NCBI RefSeq assembly: GCF_007827955.1
Contig: NZ_VITR01000003.1
Location: 417,881-481,880 of the forward strand
From: Nitrospirillum pindoramense
GTDB lineage: Bacteria; Pseudomonadota; Alphaproteobacteria; Azospirillales; Azospirillaceae
Length of the DNA stretch: 64,000 nt
Direction: 5' to 3'
Every line of letters starts with the position of its first letter. Position 1 is the first letter of the stretch. Shown one piece after another: positions 37,442 to 44,885 of this stretch. The position numbers were made by a program, and so were the translations under genes. The notes under the pieces are model-generated. The model was given only the letters and a program-made list of their open reading frames with translations, was not told the DNA's origin and searched no databases.

Positions 37442-38488
37442 ATGTCCCTGCCGCACCGTCCGGCCCTGCGCCGCTTGGCCCTTCGCGCCCTGCTGGCCAC
37501 GGCCATCGCCCTGCCCGCCCTGGCCCTTCCGGCCCTGGCCGATGCCCGCGACCTGGATATCGAGGCGCACCGCGGCGGCCGCGCCCTGTGGCCGGAAAAC
37601 ACGCTGCAATCCTTCGCCCACGCCCTGTCGCTGGGCGTGACCACCTTGGAGATGGATATGAACATCACCAAGGACGGCGCCGTCATCATCTCGCACGAAC
37701 GGCACCTGAACCCGGACCTGGCCAAGGGGCCGGACGGTGCCTACGTCACCGCCCCCACCCCGTCCTTCTTCAGCCTGACGCTGGACCAGATCAAGAAGTA
37801 CGACGTGGGCCAACTGCGCCCCGGCAGCGCCTACGGCAGCCACTTCCCCGACCAGCGCCCCATTCCCGGCACGCCCATCCCCACCCTGAAGGAGGTCATC
37901 GACCTGGTGAAGCGGTCGGGCAACAAGACCGTGAAGATGAACATCGAGACCAAGATCGACCCCACCCATCCCGAGGACAGCCCGTCGCCGGAGGTCTTCG
38001 TGGACACGGTGCTGGCCGTGCTCAAGGCCGAGAAGTTCGAGGACCGGGTGATGATCCAGTCCTTCGACTGGCGCACCCTGCAACTGGTGCAGCAAAAGGC
38101 CCCCGCCATCCCCACCGTCTACCTGACGGAGCAGGACCCGCGGGAACCGTCGGTCAGCCTGACCGCCAAGCTGCCCTGGACCGCCGGCTTCGACCCCATC
38201 GACCATGGCGGCAGCGTGCCCAAGGCGGTGAAGGCCGCCGGCGGCAAGGTCTGGTCGCCGCTCTACACCGACATCGACGCCGCCCTGGTTCAGGAGGCGC
38301 ACAGCCTGGGCCTGACCGTCATCCCCTGGACGGTGAACAAGCCGGAAGACATGGCCAAGCTGATCGATATGGGCGTGGACGGCATCATCTCCGACCAGCC
38401 GGTGCTGCTGCGCGAGGCGGCCGCCGCCAAGGGCATCGCCCTGCCCAAGTCCTTCCCGGTCGAGGCCGTGCCGGGCAAGAAGCATTAA
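37442..38488 (+). CDS. Periplasmic glycerophosphodiester phosphodiesterase
   Basis: Hydrolyses glycerophosphodiesters to glycerol 3-phosphate and an alcohol. A 348-residue exported protein: the ATG at 37442, 11 bases after AGGAG, starts a signal peptide (arginine-rich, then leucine/alanine stretch ending PALADA). The GDPD domain shows DIEAHRGGRALWPENTLQSF with the catalytic His, LEMDMNITKDGAVIISHE with the Glu/Asp metal ligands, and VIPWTVNKPEDM. The open frame begins far upstream over era and is not coding there. It is divergent from era and followed by the repeat copy C. Confidence 0.94.
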   Translation: MSLPHRPALRRLALRALLATAIALPALALPALADARDLDIEAHRGGRALWPENTLQSFAHALSLGVTTLEMDMNITKDGAVIISHERHLNPDLAKGPDGAYVTAPTPSFFSLTLDQIKKYDVGQLRPGSAYGSHFPDQRPIPGTPIPTLKEVIDLVKRSGNKTVKMNIETKIDPTHPEDSPSPEVFVDTVLAVLKAEKFEDRVMIQSFDWRTLQLVQQKAPAIPTVYLTEQDPREPSVSLTAKLPWTAGFDPIDHGGSVPKAVKAAGGKVWSPLYTDIDAALVQEAHSLGLTVIPWTVNKPEDMAKLIDMGVDGIISDQPVLLREAAAAKGIALPKSFPVEAVPGKKH

Positions 38489-38532
38489 GGTTCCCTCAAA
38501 CGGCGGGCGCGGGCATCCGCCCGCTTGCCTTG

Positions 38533-38596
38533 TCCTCGATTTCCAGTCCGCTGCCGCTCCCCAGAAATCTCCGTGGCCTGCGGTCGCCGGCCTGGA
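38533..38596 (+). repeat. Intergenic two-hairpin repeat, copy C
   Basis: Between the GDPD gene and the PadR gene. First hairpin ATTTC/GAAAT around CAGTCCGCTGCCGCTCCCCA; the second pairs GGCC with GGCC around a TGCGGTCGCC loop. It aligns with copies A, B and D along its whole length. Confidence 0.75.
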
Positions 38597-38666
38597 CCAC
38601 TCAGAGACCGCGACGAAGCGCTCCGGCCGGGCTTTCCCGCCGGGGCGTTTTCTTTTCCGGCTCCTC

Positions 38667-38703
38667 TTGTCGGCCACCTATCGTTCGCTATATCGTACGA
38701 TAT
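38667..38703 (+). promoter_or_regulatory. Promoter with embedded PadR-type operator for the yqjI-like gene
   Basis: TTGTCG (38667-38672) and TATATC (38689-38694) with a 16-base spacer form a plausible sigma-70 promoter. The perfect 14-bp palindrome ATATCGTACGATAT (38690-38703) overlaps the -10 element and the expected start site, the place for autorepression by the PadR regulator encoded next. Confidence 0.65.
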
Positions 38704-38743
38704 GTTTTCCGATCATACGACATCCCATCCCCCTTACCTGGCC

Positions 38744-39367
38744 ATGGGCGGGCGCGGCGGGTGGCATCATTGGAAGCACGGTGGCGGCTTCGGCGGAGGC
38801 GGTGGCTTCTGGGGCGGCGGGGGCGGTGTGCCCGGGGGGCGCAAGCTGTCATCCGCCGATCTGGAACTGCTGCTCCTGGCACTGCTGGAGCGCAAGCCGG
38901 CCCACGGCTATGAGCTGATCCGCGCGGTGGAAGAGCACTCCGGCGGCTTCTACACCCCCAGCCCCGGCGTCATCTACCCGGCCCTGACCTTCCTGGCGGA
39001 AATCGGCCGCGCCACGGCGGAGCCGGATGGCAACCGCAAGCTCTACCGCATCACCGACAGCGGCCGGACCCACTTGGAGGGGCATCGCGGCACCGCCATC
39101 GGCATCCTGGAGGCATTGCGCCGCATCGGCATGCGCATGGAGCAAGTGCGCGAGGCGTTCGCCGGTGTCACCGACGCCGATCCCGAGGCCTCCGAAGAAT
39201 TGCACCGGGCCCGCCACGCCCTGAAGTCGGCCCTCTATGGCAAGCGCGGCTGCGACGCCGCGGAAGCCCGGCGACTGGCGGCCATCCTGCGGCGCGCGGC
39301 GGCGGAAATCCTGGGCGACGATCCCCCCCCACCCGGCACCAAAGACGACAAGACGGAACCACGATGA
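38744..39367 (+). CDS. yqjI: PadR family metal-responsive regulator, YqjI-like
   Basis: A 207-residue PadR-type repressor. The N-terminus is rich in His and Gly (WHHWKHGG, then glycine runs), then the winged helix LELLLLALLERKPAHGYELI and PSPGVIYPALTFL. E. coli YqjI has the same design: a metal-binding tail before a PadR domain. It responds to nickel and represses yqjH (family knowledge). I use the ATG at 38744, which gives a normal leader from the promoter at 38667-38694; an ATG at 38702 would make a leaderless, longer form. The stop overlaps the next start (ATGA), so the two genes are coupled. Confidence 0.85.
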   Translation: MGGRGGWHHWKHGGGFGGGGGFWGGGGGVPGGRKLSSADLELLLLALLERKPAHGYELIRAVEEHSGGFYTPSPGVIYPALTFLAEIGRATAEPDGNRKLYRITDSGRTHLEGHRGTAIGILEALRRIGMRMEQVREAFAGVTDADPEASEELHRARHALKSALYGKRGCDAAEARRLAAILRRAAAEILGDDPPPPGTKDDKTEPR

Positions 39368-40146
39368 CCGACACAGCGACAGTCCCCGACACAGGACACC
39401 AGATCGGCCGCCATCAAATCGGCCGCATGCGCTTCGACACCCGTCGGCGCACATTGACCGTGACCAGCGTGGCGCACCTGACGCCCAGGATGCTGCGCGT
39501 CACCTTGACATCGCCCGACTTGGCGGATTTCGACAGCCGGGGCGCCGACGACCACATCAAGCTGTTCTTCACCGGCGCGGATGGCGAAACCGTGATGCGT
39601 GACTACACCCCCCGCGCTTTCAGCCGGGCGGACCGCACCCTGACCCTGGACTTCGCCCTGCATGACGCCGGTCCGGCCACGGCCTGGGCCACGGCGGCCA
39701 AAGTGGGTGACACGCTGGAGATCGGTGGCCCGCGCGGCTCCATGATCGTGCCGGATGATTTCGACTGGTACCTGCTGATCGCCGATGAAACCGGGCTGCC
39801 CGCCATCGGCCGGCGGCTGGAGGACCTGCGCGCGGGCGTGCCCGTCTACACCGTCGTCGCCATCGACACCGACGCCGAACGGCAGACCATCGAGACCAAG
39901 GCGCACTGGACCGCCCATTGGGTCACCCGCGACCGCGATGGCGCGGACGACGCGGCCAGCCTGCGCCGCGTGGTGGAGGACATCCGGTTGCCGCCCGGCG
40001 ACGGCTATGTCTGGATCGCGGCCGAGGCCACCGTGGCCAAGAGCCTGCGCGCCTTCGTCCAGGAGGAACTCAAGCATCCGGCGGCCTGGATGCGGGCGTC
40101 CGGCTATTGGCTGCGCGGCGAGGCCGGCGCGCACGAGAACTTGTGA
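39364..40146 (+). CDS. yqjH: Siderophore-interacting protein / ferric-chelate reductase, YqjH-like
   Basis: A 260-residue flavoprotein-type reductase releasing iron from ferric chelates in the cytoplasm. The FAD-binding barrel shows MLRVTLTSPDLADFDS, DDHIKLFF and the motif RDYTPRAFSR (RxYTxR). The NAD(P)H part has WYLLIADETGLPAIGRRLE and VWIAAEATVAKSLRAF. This matches the ViuB/YqjH family. It overlaps the PadR gene by four bases, as in the E. coli yqjI-yqjH pair apart from orientation, so metal-dependent control by that regulator is likely. Confidence 0.92.
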   Translation: MTDTATVPDTGHQIGRHQIGRMRFDTRRRTLTVTSVAHLTPRMLRVTLTSPDLADFDSRGADDHIKLFFTGADGETVMRDYTPRAFSRADRTLTLDFALHDAGPATAWATAAKVGDTLEIGGPRGSMIVPDDFDWYLLIADETGLPAIGRRLEDLRAGVPVYTVVAIDTDAERQTIETKAHWTAHWVTRDRDGADDAASLRRVVEDIRLPPGDGYVWIAAEATVAKSLRAFVQEELKHPAAWMRASGYWLRGEAGAHENL

Positions 40147-40155
40147 GGGTGACCT

Positions 40156-41319
40156 TCAGAAGCCGATGACCGCGTTTTCCGCCGGTAACTGGCCATGGCG
40201 CGGCTGGGGTGCCTGGCTTGGCGTCCAGGCACCGCCCGCGTCGGCGGCGGCCGTATCGGCCACCACACCCAGCAGGGCAAAGGCGTCGAAGACGAACGGC
40301 AGGCCGTCGGCCGCCGCGATATGCCCGCGATCCCCCATCTGGAAATGCAGGTGGGGGGCGTCGGATTGACCGGAATTGCCCAGCCGGCCCAGCACCTGCC
40401 CCTGGTGCACGGCTTGCCCCGGCCGCACCGGGATGCTGCCGGGGATAAGGTGGGCATAGGCGGCGTACGCGCCCGCCTTCAAGCGTAGGATCACCTGGTT
40501 GCCGGCAATCGTGTCCAGCGTGACCTTCTGCGCCGGTGGCTGGCCGGGCACATTGTCCGGAAGCCCGTCGCGCACGCTCTCGACAACCCCATCGGCCACG
40601 GCCAACACCGCCTGGCCATAGCCGGGCCAGGACTCGTTGCGCGCCTGGTCTCCGCTGAACTCCCGCCCGTCCCCGGTCAGCTTCATGAAATCGATGGCGT
40701 AGCGCTCCGGCACGCGCGCCTGGCCATCCACCACCATGAGGGTGGTCCGGTGGATGGAGGTGGCGGAGAGGCCGTTGAAGGCCACCCACCCCGTGCCGGC
40801 GACGGGGGCCGAGACGACGAGCGGTTGGCTCCCATCCACCGGGACGGCGACCGCTGTGTTCAGCGTTGTGTCCGGCAGGCCGGGCTTGAACGGGGCGATG
40901 GTGAGCGCGAGTTGGAGGTCCGCCACCTGCGTATCGCCGCCGAGAGGTAGGTCGAACAGGGCGGTGGCGAAGGTGTTGCCCTGTATGAGCGTCACCGGGG
41001 GCTGCCCTTCCCCCGCCGGCCGGCCGGGCCGCGACAGGAGGTCCGCCAGGGCCGTGCCCTCGATCCGCGCCAGGGCGGCTGGCTGGGCCGCCGTGCCCAG
41101 GCGCACGGCCGACAGCGTCAAGGGCACCGGGGAAAAATTGCTGATCAGCGCCTCGAACACCAGATGGCGCCCGTTCGTGGCCGGTACCACGCTGGCCGGC
41201 CGCAAGATCCGAATGTCCAGGGGGGTGATGGAATGGACATCCGGCTGCGCCCTGGCGCCGAAGGCGGCGGCCAGCAGGCCGCTTAACACAAGAACCTGAG
41301 CGAAACGGCGGCGGGCCAT
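40156..41319 (-). CDS. Exported M23-family peptidase-like protein
   Basis: A 387-residue exported protein. The ATG at 41319 has AGGAG five bases upstream, followed by a signal peptide (MARRRFAQVLVLSGLL, cleavage near GARA). The N-terminal half is a beta-rich domain of unknown type. The M23 domain is in the C-terminal 170 residues with HLHFQMGD and AYAHLIPG. The usual first zinc motif HxxxD reads RYAID here, so one zinc ligand is absent; an unusual or lost peptidase activity is possible. This Arg variant recurs in a subset of M23 proteins. It is convergent with yqjH. Confidence 0.85.
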   Translation of the reverse strand: MARRRFAQVLVLSGLLAAAFGARAQPDVHSITPLDIRILRPASVVPATNGRHLVFEALISNFSPVPLTLSAVRLGTAAQPAALARIEGTALADLLSRPGRPAGEGQPPVTLIQGNTFATALFDLPLGGDTQVADLQLALTIAPFKPGLPDTTLNTAVAVPVDGSQPLVVSAPVAGTGWVAFNGLSATSIHRTTLMVVDGQARVPERYAIDFMKLTGDGREFSGDQARNESWPGYGQAVLAVADGVVESVRDGLPDNVPGQPPAQKVTLDTIAGNQVILRLKAGAYAAYAHLIPGSIPVRPGQAVHQGQVLGRLGNSGQSDAPHLHFQMGDRGHIAAADGLPFVFDAFALLGVVADTAAADAGGAWTPSQAPQPRHGQLPAENAVIGF

Positions 41320-41388
41320 GGCGACTCCTGACGGGTTGAACAACCGCAGGATGCCGCACGAAGCCCCGCCGTCAATGGCCCGTTGGCC

Positions 41389-42108
41389 TTAGCCCAGCCG
41401 CTTCAGCATCTCCAGCGCCGCGGCCTTTTCCGCCGCGCGCTTGGACGGGCCGCTGGCGGCCTCGCTGCCCTTGCCCTGCACCGCCACGCGCACGGTGAAG
41501 ACCGGCTCATGGTCCAGGCCGGTTCGGGACACCTGCTCGTAGACCGGCAACGGCAGCCCCCGGGCCAGGGCCCATTCCTGCAGGGCGGTCTTGGGCTCCA
41601 CCGGCGGCAGTTCGGCGGCGTCGATGCGGCCCGCCCAATGCGTGCGGATGAAGGCGGCGGCCACGTCCAGGCCACCGTCCAGGTACAGGGCGCCGATCAC
41701 CGCTTCGCAGGCGTCCGCCAGGATGGCCGGCTTGGCGCGGCCGCCGGCGTCGGATTCACCGGGGGCCAGGCGCAGGTAAAGGCCCAGGTTCAGGCTCTCC
41801 GCCACGCCGGCCAGGGCCTCGGCCCGCACCAGGGCGGTGTGGCGCTTGGCCAGGCCGCCCTCGTTCTCCTCGGGAAAACGCTCCAGCAGCCACTGGGCGA
41901 TGACCAGGCCCAGCACACGGTCGCCCAGAAACTCCAGCCGCTCGTAATGGCCGGTGGCGGCGCGGGGGCCGCGGCCGATGCCGGCCACGCTGGGATGGGT
42001 CACCGCCTCCAGCAGGTGGCTGGCCTCGGTGAAGGTGTGCCCCAGGGCCTCGGCCAGGGTCGCGATGTCGGCGCCGCCGGTGTCCAGCGGGCCAGCGGAG
42101 GCGGCCAT
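41389..42108 (-). CDS. rnc: Ribonuclease III
   Basis: Double-strand-specific RNase for rRNA and mRNA processing. From the ATG at 42108, four bases after the lepB stop, it has 239 residues. The catalytic domain shows the signature HYERLEFLGDRVLGLVIA (Arg in place of the usual Ser) and ADACEAVIGALYLDGG; the dsRNA-binding domain occupies the last 70 residues (KTALQEWALARG to KRAAEKAAALEMLKRLG). The gene follows lepB as usual, but era does not follow; an M23 gene and a YqjI/YqjH pair lie between. Confidence 0.96.
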   Translation of the reverse strand: MAASAGPLDTGGADIATLAEALGHTFTEASHLLEAVTHPSVAGIGRGPRAATGHYERLEFLGDRVLGLVIAQWLLERFPEENEGGLAKRHTALVRAEALAGVAESLNLGLYLRLAPGESDAGGRAKPAILADACEAVIGALYLDGGLDVAAAFIRTHWAGRIDAAELPPVEPKTALQEWALARGLPLPVYEQVSRTGLDHEPVFTVRVAVQGKGSEAASGPSKRAAEKAAALEMLKRLG

Positions 42109-42112
42109 GGCG

Positions 42113-42889
42113 TCAATGCGCCTTGTTGAAGATCTGGCCGAAGCGGATGGACGTCGGCCACTTCCAGAACTCCCAGAAGTGCACACCCTCCTCCAGCGAG
42201 AAGAACTTGAACTGCGCCTTGCCCACCACGTTCTCCAAGGGGACGTAGCCGACGACGTTCAGGACACGGCTGTCCTGGCTGTTGTCGCGGTTGTCGCCCA
42301 TGCAGAAGATGTGGCCCTCGGGCACGGTGTAGACCGGCGTGTTGTCCAGCCCGCCATCGTCGCCCATGATCTCGATGATGGTGTGCTTGACGCCGTTGGG
42401 CAGGGTTTCGATGTAGCGCGGCACGGCGCTCTGGCGGCCGAACGGCGTCTCCATGGTGTAGTCCTCGATCCGCTCGCGCTTCACCGGCTCGCCATTGATG
42501 TGCAGGATGCCGTCGATCATCTGGATGCGGTCACCGGGCAGGCCGATGACGCGCTTGATATAGTCCTGGCTGGTGTCGGTCGGCAGGCGGAAGACCACCA
42601 CGTCGCCACGTTCCGGTACGCTGCCGAAGATGCGGCCGTGGAACAGCGGCGGGGCCAGCGGCAGGGAGAAGCGGCTGTAGCCGTAGCTGAACTTCGACAC
42701 GAAGACGTAATCGCCGATGAGCAGCGTCGGGATCATGGAGCCCGAGGGGATGTTGAACGGCTCGAACGCCACGGTCCGCACGCCGAGCGCGATGATCAGG
42801 GCGTAGATGACGGTCCGCACCACGTCGCCCCAGCTTTCCGCCTGGGGCTGGGGGGCCGCGCGGCTGACGCGATCATTCTGCTGGCTCAT
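42113..42889 (-). CDS. lepB: Signal peptidase I
   Basis: Cleaves signal peptides on the outer face of the cytoplasmic membrane. The 258-residue protein has one membrane helix (about 20-40), the catalytic Ser in PFNIPSGSMIPTLLIGD, the catalytic Lys in RVIGLPGDRI-adjacent DYIKRVIG, and GDNRDNSQDSR. I use the ATG at 42889, after which the protein starts MSQQNDRVSR; upstream codons overlap non-coding spacer after acpS. It is in the DUF2062-pdxJ-acpS-lepB-rnc operon. Confidence 0.96.
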   Translation of the reverse strand: MSQQNDRVSRAAPQPQAESWGDVVRTVIYALIIALGVRTVAFEPFNIPSGSMIPTLLIGDYVFVSKFSYGYSRFSLPLAPPLFHGRIFGSVPERGDVVVFRLPTDTSQDYIKRVIGLPGDRIQMIDGILHINGEPVKRERIEDYTMETPFGRQSAVPRYIETLPNGVKHTIIEIMGDDGGLDNTPVYTVPEGHIFCMGDNRDNSQDSRVLNVVGYVPLENVVGKAQFKFFSLEEGVHFWEFWKWPTSIRFGQIFNKAH

Positions 42890-42947
42890 GGAACGAAACA
42901 ACCTCGTAAGAGTGGGTGGCACCGATCTAGCGGGCCCACCGGGATTT

Positions 42948-43415
42948 TCAAGCGATACCGTTGGCGACGCCACCGGCCGGAACCGGGGTCGCCGTGATGA
43001 TGACGAAGGCCTCCGCCAGGGGCGGCTCATCCGTCAGCGTCAAAAAAATTTGCGCCACCATGCCCGGTGGCGTCATCGCCCGCAACCTCTCCAGGGCCCC
43101 ACCCGTGAGACATAGTGTCGGCTGGCCGCTGGGCAGGTTGATGACGCCCATGTCCTTATGGAACACGCCCTCGCGGAAACCGGTGCCCAACGCCTTGGAA
43201 CAGGCCTCTTTGGCGGCGAAGCGCTTGGCATAGCTGGCGGCGCGGCCATTGGATTTGGCACGGCGTTCCGATTTCGCCTGTTCGACATCGGTGAACACCC
43301 GCTCGACGAAGCGCTGGCCGAAACGGGCCAGCGTCTTCTCGATACGGGTGATGTCGATCAGGTCGTTGCCGATGCCCAGGATCAGGGCCCCAGGCTGGAA
43401 AGCGGCGCCCATCAT
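42948..43415 (-). CDS. acpS: Holo-[acyl-carrier-protein] synthase
   Basis: Transfers phosphopantetheine from CoA to acyl carrier protein. The 155-residue protein has [15 protein letters not shown] with the Mg2+-binding Asp, and [15 protein letters not shown] with the Glu/Lys pair. It is about 25 residues longer than typical, due to extra residues between motifs and at the C-terminus. The ATG at 43415 overlaps the pdxJ stop by one base (TGATG); another ATG lies one codon later. The pdxJ-acpS pair is widely conserved. Confidence 0.95.
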   Translation of the reverse strand: MMGAAFQPGALILGIGNDLIDITRIEKTLARFGQRFVERVFTDVEQAKSERRAKSNGRAASYAKRFAAKEACSKALGTGFREGVFHKDMGVINLPSGQPTLCLTGGALERLRAMTPPGMVAQIFLTLTDEPPLAEAFVIITATPVPAGGVANGIA

Positions 43416-44167
43416 CAGGTGGCCCGCGCCCCGTCCATCAGGGCGCGCATCTGGCGGATGGCGGCCTCCAGCCCCACGAACACGGCCTCGCCCACCAGGA
43501 AATGGCCGATGTTCAACTCGCGCACCTGCGGCAGGGCCGCCACCGGCACGACATTGTCGAAGCGCAGCCCGTGGCCGGCATGGCATTCCAGCCCGATCGC
43601 GGCGGCATGGGCCGCCGCCTCGGCCAGGCGCGCCAGTTCGCTCTCGACGGTGGCGGCGTCCTCGGCATCGGCATAGCGGCCGGTATGCAGTTCCACCACC
43701 GGCGCGCCGATACGGTGGGCGGCGTCCAACTGCGCCCGCTCCGGCGCGATGAACAGCGACACCCGCACGCCGGCGTCGTTCAGCCGGCCGATGATGGGCG
43801 CAAGATGGTCGAAACCGCCAACCACGTCCAGGCCGCCCTCGGTCGTGCGCTCCTGCCGGCGTTCCGGGACCAAACAGGCGGCATGGGGACGGTGGCGCAG
43901 GGCGATGGCCAGCATCTCCTCCGTCGCCGCCATCTCCAGGTTCAGGGGTAGCGAAATCTCCGACATCAGGCGGTCGATGTCGCTGTCCCGGATGTGGCGC
44001 CGGTCCTCGCGCAGATGGGCGGTGATGCCGTCGGCGCCGGCGTCGGCGGCCAGGTGGGCGGCGCGCAGCACGTCGGGATGGGCACCGCCCCGCGCATTGC
44101 GGATGGTGGCGACGTGGTCGATGTTGACGCCCAGGCGCAAGCGCTGGCTCTGGGGTTCAGACGTCAT
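43415..44167 (-). CDS. pdxJ: Pyridoxine 5'-phosphate synthase
   Basis: Closes the ring of pyridoxine 5'-phosphate in the DXP-dependent vitamin B6 route. The 250-residue TIM-barrel protein shows [49 protein letters not shown] and GHGLRFDNV, all diagnostic. The ATG at 44167 has GGAG six bases upstream, located inside the end of the preceding gene, and sits one base after its stop. In the same operon acpS follows with a one-base overlap. Confidence 0.97.
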   Translation of the reverse strand: MTSEPQSQRLRLGVNIDHVATIRNARGGAHPDVLRAAHLAADAGADGITAHLREDRRHIRDSDIDRLMSEISLPLNLEMAATEEMLAIALRHRPHAACLVPERRQERTTEGGLDVVGGFDHLAPIIGRLNDAGVRVSLFIAPERAQLDAAHRIGAPVVELHTGRYADAEDAATVESELARLAEAAAHAAAIGLECHAGHGLRFDNVVPVAALPQVRELNIGHFLVGEAVFVGLEAAIRQMRALMDGARAT

Positions 44168-44168
44168 A

Positions 44169-44726
44169 TCAGTCTCCGGCCGGCCGAGGCTCATGGCCCA
44201 GGACCGGATGTTGGTGGCTGGCGGCGATACGATGATGCTTGTAGCGCGCGATCAAGGGCCGCAGCACCAGAAAAACCAGGGGCCAGGTCAGGGCGGCGGA
44301 CAGGAAGCCGCCCACCGTCATGGGGGCCACGACCTGCCAGGCGCTATGGCGCAACACGTGCCAGGACAGCTCCATGGGCCCGTGGCCGGGGTGCATGTGC
44401 AGCACGAAGCATCCCAGGCGGTAGGTGGCCAGCCAAATGAAGGGCCACGTCACCGGGTTGCCGAACAAGGTGCCCAGCAGCGAAGCGGCGATGGACCCGC
44501 GCAACAGCCAGGCCAGCGCGATGGACAGGGGGAAATGGACGCCCATGAATGGCGTCATCGCCATGGCCACACCGCTGGCGAAACCGGCGGAGATACCATA
44601 GGGCGTCCCCGGCACGCGACCGACGCGGTGCATCCAATAGCGTCCGGCGCGGCGCCAGCCCATCTCCGGCCAGAAGGTTTCCTTCACGGCTTCAGCGAAC
44701 GGCCTTTTTTCACGTCGGCGGAACAT
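44169..44726 (-). CDS. DUF2062 domain membrane protein
   Basis: A 185-residue membrane protein with two or three helices. The pattern [37 protein letters not shown] and [19 protein letters not shown] matches DUF2062, a family of unknown function found widely in proteobacteria. The ATG at 44726 is chosen; an upstream start would reach 44780. It is the first gene of the operon with pdxJ, one base apart, which suggests a housekeeping role or just transcription coupling. Confidence 0.85.
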   Translation of the reverse strand: MFRRREKRPFAEAVKETFWPEMGWRRAGRYWMHRVGRVPGTPYGISAGFASGVAMAMTPFMGVHFPLSIALAWLLRGSIAASLLGTLFGNPVTWPFIWLATYRLGCFVLHMHPGHGPMELSWHVLRHSAWQVVAPMTVGGFLSAALTWPLVFLVLRPLIARYKHHRIAASHQHPVLGHEPRPAGD

Positions 44727-44885
44727 AAGCCTGCTGCCTCTGGGATAAGGTAGTCGCGGCCCGACACGGACCCCGGACAAACTTGCACTGTTTTAGACCT
44801 GGGCACGGCGCCACGCCAGCGCCGTATGCCTTTCGTCTAAGCCGTTCCGCCCAAGTCGGCAACGGCGCCTCCCCAAACCCGCGCG

